Source: Gammaproteobacteria bacterium (GTDB lineage Bacteria; Pseudomonadota; Gammaproteobacteria; Steroidobacterales; Steroidobacteraceae). Taken from it: a stretch of 46,132 bases of DNA. Made by a program: the position numbers and the translations under genes. Location of the stretch: contig JANYLH010000024.1 of the NCBI GenBank assembly GCA_025357915.1, forward strand, positions 1-46,132, given 5' to 3'. Shown here in pieces: positions 1-9,314 of the stretch. The notes below the pieces were generated by a model. The model searched no databases and was not told where the DNA came from. It was given only the letters and a program-made list of their open reading frames with translations. Every line of letters starts with the position of its first letter. Position 1 is the first letter of the stretch.

Positions 1-1
1 A

Positions 2-526
2 GTGCGAAACCAGTTTGTCTTCCAGCGCTTGGCTCATCTCGAATCCGAGGATGGCTCCCGTGACCGGATCGAGCGGAATTCCGAACGTCGCCGCTACGGC
101 GGGCGCGACGAAGATCCCGGCGTTCGCCATGAGTACGCTGACCGCCGTCAGATCAGAGGTCGGCGAAACAATAGGATAGTATCCCGTCACAATAATCTTC
201 GCACCCGGATACGTCTTGTGTGCCTCGGCCAGGAACGGCTCCATGGAGCTGCAGGCTGTCATGGTTTTCGCGGCAATCACGGATTCGCTGCTGTCGGGAT
301 TGAGGATCGACGCGATGCCAACATCGTTGGTGCAGCCGTCGACCAGCAGCAGGTCGACATCCCCGGGAGAGACTGGAGCGCCGAGCGACGTGACGACCGG
401 CATCGTGAGTTGCTGGTAGACGGTCGGAAAGCTATTGGGCACCTCACCCGGCGTCGCCCCGTTATCCACCTCGGGTGGCGGCGGAGTGTTGAGATCCGCA
501 CCCGAATGCGCAAGTTCCCACCCATA
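2..526 (-). pseudogene. SGNH/GDSL-type hydrolase remnant, 5'-truncated, runs off left edge
   Basis: The minus-strand frame is open from 610 down to the window edge; an in-frame TGA lies at 611-613. From about 526 it reads like the middle of an SGNH hydrolase: an AHSGADLN segment (508 onward), a block-III-like LLLVDGCTNDVG, then KIIVTGYYPIVSPTSDL. Known family members carry the nucleophilic serine in an N-terminal GDS block. Here that block is absent: the 28 or so codons between the stop and YGWELAHSG show no family features and have no convincing start. I infer a 5'-truncated, probably non-functional copy whose 3' part continues outside the window. An intact gene starting at a GTG near 553 is formally possible, but it would lack the catalytic serine motif. 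Confidence 0.6.
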
Positions 527-577
527 GCAACCTGCCAGCCGTTTTGCGCTCACCCGCTGCCGCCGGTGCAATACTCC

Positions 578-790
578 GCAACCTTTCCGATGAGCACTCT
601 CGGCAACCGCTCATGGGACTACAACATCGATGGTGTCGCGCATTTCGGCATGCTTGCCGACTACCTGCAGGCCATGAGGGGTGCGCCCGGCGGCGCCAGC
701 ATGATTGACAACAACCTGATGTATGGCGCTGACTACTTCTACGAGACTTGGCGAATCAGCGAGGTGCAGAGCGCCAAGGTAGGCAATTAG
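578..790 (+). pseudogene. C-terminal remnant of a metal-dependent hydrolase/dipeptidase-like protein
   Basis: About 67 codons ending in a TAG at 788-790 read as a natural protein end: GNRSWDYNIDGVAHFGML, then ADYLQAMRG and a helical tail with YGADYFYETW. The DxNxDGVAHxG pattern followed by a short helical tail resembles the C-terminus of large membrane-dipeptidase-like metallohydrolases. Upstream, the same frame degenerates into antisense of the SGNH remnant, so the N-terminal part of the enzyme is missing. An ATG at 590 exists, but a 66-residue product would lack any active site. I read this as the leftover 3' end of a deleted or rearranged gene. The family assignment is from memory and moderate; the truncation is directly visible. 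Confidence 0.45.
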
Positions 791-809
791 GATCTGTGCG
801 CGAGTATCA

Positions 810-1631
810 CTAGAAACTCGCGCGCACGAACAACTCGGGTCCCTTTGTGCCCAGCTCCATGAAGCCGTTGGGATTGTTGTTGGTGACGTCCAGCCGCGTC
901 TGCGTGCTCTCGTAGCCGAGGCCAAAGGCCAGGTTCGGCCGCCAGCGGAACTGCACGTCGCCGTGATAGTCGGCGAGCGAGCCCTTCACAGAGCTCACCG
1001 TCAGCTTCAGGTACTGGCCGCGCGCTGAAAAAGCGAAGCGGCGCGTGAAGCGCCAGGTGCCATCGATCGCTACGGTGACAAAGGGACCGGCGCCGCTGAA
1101 CTTTTCCGTCACCGGGCCGGTGGCCAGCATGGCGTTCGCATTGGCCTCGGCTTCCAGCAGGTGGAGCCCGAGGCCTGCGCCCAACTCGAAGCGGCTGCGG
1201 TGCAGGAAGGAATAGGTCCAGGTGAGATCGACCTGCCGCCAGTTGAATTCCGAATTGACGACGTCGGTAGGCGTGAAAGTGTGGCCGCCATAGACGATCG
1301 TGGCCGGTGGGTTGGCGGTGCCGGTACGCGTCAGCTCCCACAGGTTCACGCGCAGGCGCCCGCGCTCGCGCAGCCGGAACATGAACTCGGCGCGCGCCTG
1401 GCGCACACGCGGACTGAGCTTGAAATCATTCTCCAGCGAAAACGGCGTGCCCGCCGTCGGTGCCGCAGGATCATCGACGCGCCCATCGGTAACAGCCGTG
1501 CCAAAAAAGGCGCCCGCCCGCAAGGCGAAATGATCGGTAATCGGGCTGGCAGGCTCCGGCGGCGGTGCCCCCTGGGCCTGGGCAGCCGCGGCGGCGGCCA
1601 GCAGGGTGGCGGACAAGAGCAAGTGGCGCAT
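810..1631 (-). CDS. Outer-membrane beta-barrel protein, function unknown
   Basis: This 273-residue protein starts with a typical Sec signal peptide (MRHLLLSATLLAAAAAAQAQ, cleavage near residue 20). The mature part is a series of alternating amphipathic strands such as RVNLWELTRTG, VDLTWTYSFL, FELGAGLGLHLL and PNLAFGLGYESTQTRLDV, and it ends in a C-terminal phenylalanine (FVRASF), the usual outer-membrane barrel signature. Length and strand count suggest an 8-12 strand barrel. No ligand or enzymatic motif is seen. It lies 127 bases downstream of rho on the same strand and is probably transcribed separately. The cell location is well supported; the role is unknown. Confidence 0.8.
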   Translation of the reverse strand: MRHLLLSATLLAAAAAAQAQGAPPPEPASPITDHFALRAGAFFGTAVTDGRVDDPAAPTAGTPFSLENDFKLSPRVRQARAEFMFRLRERGRLRVNLWELTRTGTANPPATIVYGGHTFTPTDVVNSEFNWRQVDLTWTYSFLHRSRFELGAGLGLHLLEAEANANAMLATGPVTEKFSGAGPFVTVAIDGTWRFTRRFAFSARGQYLKLTVSSVKGSLADYHGDVQFRWRPNLAFGLGYESTQTRLDVTNNNPNGFMELGTKGPELFVRASF

Positions 1632-1758
1632 GCGGCAGGTCCTGATCAGGGCATTACCCCGCCATCATCGGACAGCGCACGCCGCTGCGCCATAGTCGCC
1701 GCCCGGCGACGTCCGAATCTGTGAACCGTTAGGCCTTTCCGGGCGGCAGGATCGCCCG

Positions 1759-3216
1759 CTAGCGCTTCATTGCCTCGAAGAACTCGGCGTTGGTCTTGGT
1801 ATCCTTCATCTTGTCGAGCAGGAACTCGATCGCGGCGAGCTCGTCCATGGGATGCAGGAGTTTGCGCAGGATCCACATTTTGGCGAGCTCGGCCTGGTCG
1901 GTAATGAGTTCTTCCTTGCGGGTGCCGGAGCGGTTGATGTTGAAAGCCGGGTAGACGCGCTTCTCGGCAATGCGCCGGTCGAGGTGGATTTCGCTGTTGC
2001 CGGTGCCCTTGAACTCCTCGTAGATGACATCGTCCATCTTCGAGCCGGTGTCGATCAGCGCGGTGGCGAGGATGGTAAGCGAGCCGCCCTCCTCGATGTT
2101 GCGCGCCGCGCCGAAGAAGCGCTTCGGGCGCTGCAGCGCGTTGGCGTCGACGCCGCCCGTGAGTACCTTGCCGGAGCTCGGCACCACGGTGTTGTAGGCG
2201 CGCGCCAGGCGCGTGATCGAATCGAGCAGGATCACGACATCCTTCTTGTGCTCGACCAGGCGCTTGGCCTTCTCGATGACCATCTCGGCCACCTGCACGT
2301 GCCGTGCGGCCGGTTCGTCGAAAGTCGAGGACACAACCTCGCCCTTCACCGTGCGCTGCATCTCGGTGACTTCCTCGGGCCGCTCGTCGATGAGCAGCAC
2401 GATCAAATGCACTTCCGGATGGTTCCAGGTGATCGAAGTGGCGATGTTCTGCAGCAACATGGTCTTGCCGGCCTTGGGCGGCGAGACAATCAGGCCACGC
2501 TGGCCCTTGCCAATCGGCGCCACCAGGTCGATGGTGCGCGCCGTCAGGTCTTCGGTGCTGCCGTTGCCGCGCTCGAGCTTGAGACGCTTGGTCGGGTGGA
2601 ACGGCGTCAGGTTCTCGAACAGCACCTTGTTGCGCGAGCTCTCGGGCGAGTCGTAATTGATCTCGCCGACCTTGAGCAGTGCAAAGTATCTTTCACCGTC
2701 CTTGGGCGGGCGGATCAGGCCCGAGACCGAGTCGCCGGTACGCAGGTTGAAGCGGCGGATCTGGCTGGGGCTGATGTAGATGTCGTCGGGGCCGGACAGG
2801 TAGGAGCCATCGGCCGAACGCAGGAAGCCAAAGCCGTCCTGGAGGATTTCCAGCACGCCGTCGCCGTAGGTATCCTCACCGTTACGCGCATGCGCCTTGA
2901 GGATCGAGAAGATGATGTCCTGCTTGCGGGAACGCGCAAGACCCTCCAGGCCCATCGATTCCGCTTGTTTGACAAGCTCGTGTATAGGCTTGGCCTTGAG
3001 GGCCGTCAGGTTCATCGAATTGCGCGAAGCCGCCAGCTCTGCCGGGCTTATGACCTCGGCGTCGTCTGCACCCAGCGGCTCGAGGTCGGGCAGCTGTTCA
3101 TCCATGCGGCCGCCGACGTTGCCGCGGTTACCGTCACGATTGCCATCGCGGGGGCCGCCATGACGCGGGCCTTTGTTAGGGCGATTGCGGCCCTGGTTGC
3201 CAAGGTACCCTCTCAC
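1759..3216 (-). CDS. rho: Transcription termination factor Rho with N-terminal extension
   Basis: Rho is the hexameric RNA-dependent ATPase/helicase that ends transcription. The core from residue 68 ([10 protein letters not shown]) tracks E. coli Rho closely: cold-shock-like RNA-binding domain with GFGFLRS, Walker A in PPKAGKTML, Walker [23 protein letters not shown], and the [11 protein letters not shown]-loop region. The open frame begins with a GTG at 3216 that overlaps the trxA stop (GTGA), adding 67 residues: about 37 rich in Arg, Gly and Asn, then an acidic stretch. Similar low-complexity insertions occur in Rho of some other phyla. The overlap favours the long form by translational coupling, but the internal ATGs at residues 38 and 68 remain alternatives. 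Confidence 0.97.
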   Translation of the reverse strand: MRGYLGNQGRNRPNKGPRHGGPRDGNRDGNRGNVGGRMDEQLPDLEPLGADDAEVISPAELAASRNSMNLTALKAKPIHELVKQAESMGLEGLARSRKQDIIFSILKAHARNGEDTYGDGVLEILQDGFGFLRSADGSYLSGPDDIYISPSQIRRFNLRTGDSVSGLIRPPKDGERYFALLKVGEINYDSPESSRNKVLFENLTPFHPTKRLKLERGNGSTEDLTARTIDLVAPIGKGQRGLIVSPPKAGKTMLLQNIATSITWNHPEVHLIVLLIDERPEEVTEMQRTVKGEVVSSTFDEPAARHVQVAEMVIEKAKRLVEHKKDVVILLDSITRLARAYNTVVPSSGKVLTGGVDANALQRPKRFFGAARNIEEGGSLTILATALIDTGSKMDDVIYEEFKGTGNSEIHLDRRIAEKRVYPAFNINRSGTRKEELITDQAELAKMWILRKLLHPMDELAAIEFLLDKMKDTKTNAEFFEAMKR

Positions 3217-3542
3217 AGGTGCTGGTCCAGGAACGCTGTGAGCTGCGACTTGGACAGCGCGCCGACCTTCTGCGCCTCGACGGTGCCGTTCTTGAACAGG
3301 ATCAGCGTCGGAATGCCGCGGATGCCGAACTTGGGCGGCGTCTGCGGGTTCTTGTCGATATCAAGTTTGGCGATGCGCAACCGCCCCTGGTAGTCGACCG
3401 CGATCTCCTCGAGGATCGGCGCGATCATCTTGCAGGGGCCGCACCATTCCGCCCAGAAATCGAGCAGCACCGGCGTGCCGGACTTGATGACGTCGGCATC
3501 GAAGCCGGCATCCGAGGTATGAACTATGTTTTCGTTACTCAC
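3213..3542 (-). CDS. trxA: Thioredoxin 1
   Basis: A 109-residue single-domain thioredoxin, the cytoplasmic disulfide reductant served by thioredoxin reductase. The active site WCGPC is at residues 33-37, followed by the buried KLDIDKN strand and the cis-proline loop GIRGIPT (Pro78); the length matches E. coli TrxA. The start is a GTG at 3542, with AAGG four bases upstream and a stronger GGAGG slightly further away. The stop overlaps the rho start. The trxA-rho order, with rhlB divergent, is the classic gammaproteobacterial arrangement. Confidence 0.97.
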   Translation of the reverse strand: MSNENIVHTSDAGFDADVIKSGTPVLLDFWAEWCGPCKMIAPILEEIAVDYQGRLRIAKLDIDKNPQTPPKFGIRGIPTLILFKNGTVEAQKVGALSKSQLTAFLDQHL

Positions 3543-3850
3543 GCGACCTTGGGCCTCCGTTGAGGTGGGTTAACAGGTGTCTTGTGCTGGAACGGGACCT
3601 TGCCCGGTGCTTGAAGATTGCCTGCGACTGAAAATGGTTTGACGGGTGGAATATGCGCGGCGGGCCAGACAGTGGCACATGACGACCGCTCAGCGGTTAC
3701 ACTTGTGCCTGAAGGATTAGTTTAGCGGGCGCGCAGAGGAGCCGCCGTTGGCGATATTTTTAGCCTTTTCCGGGTTAAATGCAAGTGCCGCGGCCTCAAG
3801 CCGGCCGCCAGCCCCGCCAACACCCCAAATCGAGGATTGATGCAAGTTTC
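3543..3850. promoter_or_regulatory. Divergent intergenic region trxA/rhlB
   Basis: These 308 bases separate the outward-facing trxA-rho and rhlB genes and must contain at least two promoters. The rhlB-proximal part is locally AT-rich (around 3750-3780). I found no sigma-70 -35/-10 pair with good spacing on either strand, nor a convincing hairpin or small ORF. In E. coli, rho is autoregulated through its leader. Such control is plausible here but cannot be read from the sequence. Confidence 0.5.
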
Positions 3851-5140
3851 ATGAGCGATGAACATTTAAGCACACTGGCATACAGTTCCCTGCCCCTGCA
3901 CCCCGCGCTGATGCAGGGCATCGTCGAGGCCGGATTCACCTGGTGCACGCCCATCCAGGCCCAGACCCTGCCTGCCGCCCTCACCGGCCGTGATATCGCC
4001 GGCCAGGCCCAGACCGGGACAGGCAAGACGGCCGCGTTTCTGGTAGCGCTCTACCAATCGCTGATCTCGAGGCCGCCCGCACCCGGGCGGGCCGCCACCT
4101 CGGTGCGCGCGCTGGTGGTTGCGCCGACGCGCGAGCTGGCGGTGCAGATACACAAGGACGCCGCGGTCATCGGCCGCCACCTCGGCCTGCCGCTCGCGGT
4201 GGTATTCGGCGGCACCGACTACGAAAAACAACGCCAGCAGCTCGCCGACGGCGTGGACGTACTCATCGGCACGCCCGGCCGCCTCATCGACTACCTCAAG
4301 CAGGGCATTTACGACCTGCGCCATGCGCAGGTGCTGGTGCTGGACGAGGCCGATCGCATGTTCGACCTCGGCTTCATCGCCGACATCCGCTACCTGCTGC
4401 GCCGGCTCCCCGCGCCGGACAAGCGCCAGTCGATGCTGTTTTCCGCGACGCTCTCGCAGCGCGTGCTCGAGCTCGCCTACGAGCACATGAACAACCCGGA
4501 ACTGGTGCGTATCGAGCCGGACAAGGTCACGCTCGATCGCGTACGCCAGGCCATCTACTTTCCCTCGATGCGGGAAAAAATCCCGCTGCTGGTTCACCTG
4601 CTGCGTGAAAGCGAAGCCCATCGCACCATGGTGTTCGTCAATACCAAGCGCATGGCTGAGCGGCTCGAGGCCTCGCTCCGGGTCAACGGTTTTCACGCGC
4701 AGGCCATCTCGGGCGACGTGCCGCAGACCAAGCGCCTGCGATTCCTGCGTCAGTTCCACGAAGGCGAGCTCGCCGTCCTGATTGCCACTGACGTCGCCTC
4801 GCGGGGGCTGCATATTCCCGACGTCAGCCACGTGTTCAACTTCGATCTGCCGCAGGACGCGCCTGACTACGTGCACCGTATCGGCCGCACCGCACGTGCT
4901 GGCGCTGCCGGCGATGCCATCAGTTTCGGTTGCGAGGAATACGCCATCTCGCTGCCGGAGATCGAGGCCTTTATCGGCCACAAGATCCCGGTCGAACACT
5001 ACGAACCCGACTCGCTTCCCAAGCTCGAGCCCGCTCCCTACGTGCCGCGCGACCCGGACGCTCCGATGCGGCGCCCGCGCTCCGGCGGCGGCGGCCGTCC
5101 GGGCGGACCGCGACGCGGCGGGCCACCGCGCCGGCGTTAG
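3851..5140 (+). CDS. rhlB: DEAD-box ATP-dependent RNA helicase RhlB
   Basis: A 429-residue DEAD-box helicase; in E. coli RhlB works in the RNA degradosome with RNase E. All signatures are present in order: Q motif ([10 protein letters not shown]), Walker [27 protein letters not shown], the [17 protein letters not shown] helicase-C segment, and [10 protein letters not shown]. The RhlB-specific stretch [20 protein letters not shown] near the C-terminus distinguishes it from RhlE and SrmB. The tail is rich in Arg and Gly, consistent with RNA contact. I chose ATG 3851 (MSDEHL), as in homologues; the frame extends further upstream without homology. A GAGGA lies about 14 bases ahead, rather distant. 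Confidence 0.95.
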   Translation: MSDEHLSTLAYSSLPLHPALMQGIVEAGFTWCTPIQAQTLPAALTGRDIAGQAQTGTGKTAAFLVALYQSLISRPPAPGRAATSVRALVVAPTRELAVQIHKDAAVIGRHLGLPLAVVFGGTDYEKQRQQLADGVDVLIGTPGRLIDYLKQGIYDLRHAQVLVLDEADRMFDLGFIADIRYLLRRLPAPDKRQSMLFSATLSQRVLELAYEHMNNPELVRIEPDKVTLDRVRQAIYFPSMREKIPLLVHLLRESEAHRTMVFVNTKRMAERLEASLRVNGFHAQAISGDVPQTKRLRFLRQFHEGELAVLIATDVASRGLHIPDVSHVFNFDLPQDAPDYVHRIGRTARAGAAGDAISFGCEEYAISLPEIEAFIGHKIPVEHYEPDSLPKLEPAPYVPRDPDAPMRRPRSGGGGRPGGPRRGGPPRRR

Positions 5141-5161
5141 CCCGGGCTGGGCGCGGGAGCC

Positions 5162-5682
5162 GTGCGACGCCGCTTCGTCACCGTTGACGTCTGCACCGAA
5201 CGGATGTTCGGCGGCAATCCGCTGGCCGTGGTGCTGGATGCGCATGGCCTTGCCACGGCGCAGGTGCGCCTCTTCACGCCGCGCAGCGAAGTGTCGTTTG
5301 CCGGGCATCCCAATGTCGGTACTGCCGTAGTCCTCGCGCGGGAATTCGAGGCGCAGGGTGGCAAGGCGCCCGAAAAGTTCATATTTGAGGAAGGAGCGGG
5401 CGCGAATTGCAGGCCCGCATGTTCGCACCGCTGGACGGCATCGCCGAAGATCCGGCCACCGGCAGCGCGACTGCGGCGACGATCGCCTTGCTCGCGATGC
5501 TCGACCCCGCCTCAGATGCCGAGGTGGCGTGGCGCATCGAGCAGGGCGTCGCCATGGGCCGTCCGAGCCTGTTGCTCGGCAGAACGTACCGTCGCGCCGG
5601 GCACGCAACCACCGTGCACATCGCCGGCCATGTGGTGCCGGTCATGCACGGTTCCCTCGATGTTCCGGGGGCCGCCGCCTAG
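5162..5682 (+). pseudogene. phzF-family isomerase relic with internal deletions and a frameshift
   Basis: PhzF-family proteins are normally about 280-300 residues. From a GTG at 5162 the frame reads the family N-terminus (FVTVDVCTERMFGGNPLAVV) but jumps from LATAQ directly to VRLFTPRSEVSFAGHPNVGTA, omitting about 25 residues that normally include the catalytic glutamate region. It continues to FIFEEGAGA, then shifts frame. The C-terminal part resumes in another frame from about 5407 (MFAPLDGIAEDPATGSATAA) and ends with VHIAGHVVPVMHGS at the stop 5680-5682. Roughly 100 further residues are missing between the two parts. Both termini are well preserved while the interior is gone. The TAG overlaps the stop of the convergent MttB-like gene. 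Confidence 0.85.
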
Positions 5683-7196
5683 GAAGCGGTATGGCCGGCG
5701 GCGAAGCGCGCGCGAATCGCATCGAGTTCGGCCAGCACGGCGTCCGGAAGCGCCGGCACGCTGTGCGTCGCGATGATCCGGCGCAGGTCGGTCTCGATGC
5801 GCTCGCGCAGCTCCTGGTCCGGGAGCGAGCTCATGGACGTCGGAATATTCGGCCCGAAATAGCGCGTCGGCCACAGCTGCTCGCGGCAGTGACTGGCAGT
5901 GTGATCGAGCGCGAGATAGTTGCCGCGCGGCCCGACCGACAGGGCCTGCGAGAGCGCGAGTGTATCGTCATCGACCCGGACCCCTTGCCAGAGGCTCCGC
6001 AGGAGGCCGGCAAGGTCATCGCACAGCAGCAGTGAGTGGAGCGAGTAGGTGATGCCCTCGTCGAGCGAACCCAGGTAATCGCAGGTCGCCGGCCGGCTGT
6101 AGAAGGCCTGCATCATGTTCGAGGAGATTTCCCACACCGCGTCCTGGTTGAAGCGCCGCGCCACCGACTGGCCGCCGAGGCCCGTGAACGAGGGCAGCCC
6201 CAGTTCGCGCCGCACCTGGCACATCAGCATGTCGGCCAGCGAGGCCTGCACGAAATTGCCGATGCTGCCGGTTGCCGGTTCCATGAAACTGACATCGGAG
6301 CTGCCGATGACGAAGGATCCGCGGCAGGCAAGCTGCGCCAGCGTCATGCCGGCAAAATCGGTGGCCAGGCTCTGCGCGATGCAACCGGCCACCGTGATCG
6401 GCGAGGAGGCGCCGCCGATCGGCAGCGTGCCCACGCTGGCCGGTACGCCATTGCGCGCCGCGAGCAGCACCTGATCGACATGCGTCTTCGCATAGTTGAG
6501 CGGCAGTGGGGTGATGATCTGCAGGAAGTACGGCCTGGCAGCGAGCGCCTCGCGGCCGCCGCGGATCGCAGCCGCCATCTCGATGGCAACGGCGAACGAG
6601 GCGGCATGCTCGCACAGGTATTCGAGCGGCTTGACGGTGTTGCGGGCCATGATCGCGAATTCCGCGATCTCGCCGTGTATGTCCGAGTGCGGGATGTCCT
6701 TGCAGGCGATGCACACGCCGTCGATGTTCGGCAGCGCGTCGGCCACCCGCGTGATCAGCGCCAGGTCTGCGGCGGTGCTCTCGCGCCGCTCGCCGCTCTC
6801 CAGGTCGTACACCTTGATGCAGGTCATGCCCGGAAAGAACCAGGTGTGCTGGCAGTCGAGCCTGATGCTGTGCGCGCCCTCGCGGTCCCACAGCCGCGCC
6901 TGGCGCGCGACCGAGGCCAGCGCGGCCTCGACCACCGCTCGCGGGATCCTGACGACGCCGTCGGCGGCCACCTCGCAACCGGCGGCCGCAAACAGCGCCG
7001 GGGCCTCGCTATCCGTGTCGAACGCCACGCCAGCCTGCTCGAGGAGCGTGAACGCGGCGTCGATCAGCCGCCGCGGCACACCCGGCGCCAGCGGATCGTA
7101 AGGGAGCGACGGCCCGTGGTGGATTCCAGGGTCCTCGCGGCGGGGAGGAGCTGGCCGGGGCTGGCGCTTGCGCGGACGGATGGATTCGGCGTGCAT
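5679..7196 (-). CDS. MttB-family (trimethylamine/betaine) methyltransferase homologue, non-pyrrolysine
   Basis: A 505-residue member of the MttB superfamily (COG5598), whose members move a methyl group from quaternary or tertiary amines to a corrinoid protein. Visible family features are the LWDREG and FFPGMTCIKVYD segments, the repeated barrel strands (PLEYLCEHA, FLQIITPLPLNY), GTLPIGGASSPITVAG, and the C-terminal LDHTASHCREQLW, RYFGPNIPTSMSS. No in-frame UAG interrupts it, so it belongs with the non-pyrrolysine members, some of which are glycine-betaine methyltransferases. ATG 7196 is chosen because GGAGG sits five bases upstream; the frame extends further but is not protein-like. It is divergent from the flavoprotein at 7289. 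No corrinoid protein or reactivase is in view, so the true substrate and acceptor are unknown. Confidence 0.8.
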   Translation of the reverse strand: MHAESIRPRKRQPRPAPPRREDPGIHHGPSLPYDPLAPGVPRRLIDAAFTLLEQAGVAFDTDSEAPALFAAAGCEVAADGVVRIPRAVVEAALASVARQARLWDREGAHSIRLDCQHTWFFPGMTCIKVYDLESGERRESTAADLALITRVADALPNIDGVCIACKDIPHSDIHGEIAEFAIMARNTVKPLEYLCEHAASFAVAIEMAAAIRGGREALAARPYFLQIITPLPLNYAKTHVDQVLLAARNGVPASVGTLPIGGASSPITVAGCIAQSLATDFAGMTLAQLACRGSFVIGSSDVSFMEPATGSIGNFVQASLADMLMCQVRRELGLPSFTGLGGQSVARRFNQDAVWEISSNMMQAFYSRPATCDYLGSLDEGITYSLHSLLLCDDLAGLLRSLWQGVRVDDDTLALSQALSVGPRGNYLALDHTASHCREQLWPTRYFGPNIPTSMSSLPDQELRERIETDLRRIIATHSVPALPDAVLAELDAIRARFAAGHTAS

Positions 7197-7288
7197 GGAA
7201 CCTCCGCGGCCTTGTTCTTTGCCGGCACCGGCCTGCAAACTACGCCGCCTGCCGGGCACCGCGCCACTACGGAAACTACGGACGCCAC

Positions 7289-9313
7289 ATGACGGAAACA
7301 TCCCGCTACGCCCGGCTGTTCGAAAGCGTCAAGATCGGGCCGGTCACGGCGCCGAACCGATTCTATCAGGTGCCCCATTGCACCGGCATGGGCCACGCGC
7401 TGCCGCAAACCCTGGTGGCCATGCGCGCGATGAAGGCCGAAGGCGGCTGGGGCGTGGTCTGCACGGAATACTGCTCGATCCATCCGAGTTCGGACGATCA
7501 CCCCTACCCCTTCGCGTCGCTATGGGATGAAGGCGACCTCGGCAATCTCGCCGCGATGGCCGACGCACTGCACGCGCACGGCGCGCTCGCCGGCATCGAG
7601 CTGTGGCACGGTGGCAGCTATGTCGCGAACCTGGCGAGCCGTGCGCCCACCTTCGGTGTCCGCTCGACGCTCTCGCGTACCGATCCGATCCAGTCGCAAC
7701 GCATGGACCGGCGCGACATCCGCGAGTTCCGCCACTGGCATCGCGAAGCCGCGCTGCGTGCGAAGCGGGCGGGGTTCGACATCATCTACGTCTATCCAAG
7801 CCACGGATACCTGGTGTCCGAGTTTCTCTCGCGCAGTCTCAACGAACGCAGCGACGAATACGGCGGCTCGCTCGATAATCGCATGCGCCTGATGCGTGAA
7901 CTGCTCGATGAAACCCGCAGCGCGGTGGGCGATCGCTGCGCGGTCGCCACGCGCTTCGCGGCCAACGGCCATGGTGACGAGCATTTGAGCGAGGACGAGG
8001 CTCACGACGTGGTCGCCGCGCTCGGCCACCTGCCCGATCTTTGGGACGTGGTGCTGGCCGACTACGACGAGGAAATGGGCTCTTCACGCTTCGTACCGCA
8101 GGGCGCGCTCGAAGATCGCGTCGCCTACGTGCGCAAGGTAACGGGCAAGCCCGTGGTCTGCGTCGGGCGCTTCACCTCGCCGGACGCAATGCTCGGCCAG
8201 CTGCAGCGCGGCGTGCTCGATTTCATCGGCGCCGCGCGGCCGTCGATCGCGGATCCGTTCCTGCCGAACAAGATCCGCGAGGGTCGGCTCGAGGACATCC
8301 GCGAGTGCATCGGCTGCAACATCTGCTACTCCAACAACTTCCGTGGTTCGCCGCTGCGCTGCACGCAGAACCCGACCATGGGCGAGGAATGGCGCTCGCA
8401 CTGGCATCCCGAGCGCGTGCCGCCGGGGAGCGGATCGGTGCTGATCGTCGGCGCGGGACCGGCGGGGCTCGAGGCGGCACAGACGCTCGGCAAGCGTGGT
8501 TTCACGGTTACGCTCGCAGACGCGGCCGCTGCCGCCGGGGGGCGCGTGACGCGCGAGAGCGCTCTGCCTGGGCTCGCCGCATGGGCCCGGGTGCGCGATT
8601 ACCGGCTCGGCCAGATCAGAGGCATGCCGAACGTGACGCTCTACCTCGGCAACCGCCTGCTGCCGGCCGAAGTCCGCGAGTTCGAAACCGATCACGTGCT
8701 GATCGCGACCGGCGCGCGCTGGCGACGCGATGGTATCGGCCGTTGGCACGCGCGCGCGATCGCCGCACTGGACGCGGCGAACGTTTATACGCCCGATGAC
8801 ATCATGGACGGCCGGCTGCCGCAGGGCGAGGTGCTGGTCTTCGATGACGACCACTACTACCTGGGCCCGGTGATCGCCCAAAAACTCGCGCTCGCCGGCG
8901 CCCAGGTCCGCTACGTGACGACCGAAGGCCGCGCCGGCGCCTGGAGTCTCTACACGCAGGAGCAGGAGCGCGCGCAGCGGGCCCTGCTCGAGCACGGCGT
9001 CGAAATCGAAGTCAACACGACGCTCACCGGGTTTGCGGGTGCAACGGCATCGCTGGCCTGCGTCTACACCGGCCGGCAGCGCCAGCGCGCGGCAACGGCC
9101 GTGTTGCTGGTGACCTCGCGCGAACCGGACGAGACGCTCTATCGTGCGCTGGTCGGTGAGCGCGATGCGGATGAGCCCGGCCTTGTCGTGCAACGCATCG
9201 GTGATTGCGCGCAGCCGGGCCTGATTGCCCACGCCGTGTATTCCGGTCACCGCGCCGCGCGCGAACTCGGCGGCGTCGCCGCAGCGCCGCGCCGTGAACG
9301 CGTGCTGGTCTGA
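7289..9313 (+). CDS. Trimethylamine-dehydrogenase-like iron-sulfur flavoprotein
   Basis: A 674-residue protein colinear with trimethylamine/dimethylamine/histamine dehydrogenases. It has an old-yellow-enzyme FMN barrel (1-335), a 4Fe-4S cluster motif CIGCNIC plus a fourth cysteine 11 residues later, and a C-terminal ADP-binding domain (VLIVGAGPAGLEAA). The Cys in RFYQVPHC (residue 31) matches the covalent 6-S-cysteinyl-FMN site; Tyr61 (TEYCSI) and YxxH in IYVYPSHGY also align with TMADH active-site residues. By recalled alignment both tryptophans of the TMADH substrate bowl are missing: one is Asn in CYSNN, and the other falls in a segment three residues shorter here. I infer oxidative demethylation or deamination of an amine other than trimethylamine. 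It pairs divergently with the MttB homologue. Confidence 0.85.
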   Translation: MTETSRYARLFESVKIGPVTAPNRFYQVPHCTGMGHALPQTLVAMRAMKAEGGWGVVCTEYCSIHPSSDDHPYPFASLWDEGDLGNLAAMADALHAHGALAGIELWHGGSYVANLASRAPTFGVRSTLSRTDPIQSQRMDRRDIREFRHWHREAALRAKRAGFDIIYVYPSHGYLVSEFLSRSLNERSDEYGGSLDNRMRLMRELLDETRSAVGDRCAVATRFAANGHGDEHLSEDEAHDVVAALGHLPDLWDVVLADYDEEMGSSRFVPQGALEDRVAYVRKVTGKPVVCVGRFTSPDAMLGQLQRGVLDFIGAARPSIADPFLPNKIREGRLEDIRECIGCNICYSNNFRGSPLRCTQNPTMGEEWRSHWHPERVPPGSGSVLIVGAGPAGLEAAQTLGKRGFTVTLADAAAAAGGRVTRESALPGLAAWARVRDYRLGQIRGMPNVTLYLGNRLLPAEVREFETDHVLIATGARWRRDGIGRWHARAIAALDAANVYTPDDIMDGRLPQGEVLVFDDDHYYLGPVIAQKLALAGAQVRYVTTEGRAGAWSLYTQEQERAQRALLEHGVEIEVNTTLTGFAGATASLACVYTGRQRQRAATAVLLVTSREPDETLYRALVGERDADEPGLVVQRIGDCAQPGLIAHAVYSGHRAARELGGVAAAPRRERVLV

Positions 9314-9314
9314 A

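Noticed and set aside
1744..1762. Hairpin just after rho (gggcg...cgccc) as a terminator
   Set aside because: The stem is short and no T-run follows on the minus strand; support is too weak for an entry.
5679..7196. Pyrrolysine-containing trimethylamine methyltransferase (true MttB)
   Set aside because: The frame has no internal TAG codon, and no pyl genes or corrinoid protein are in the window.
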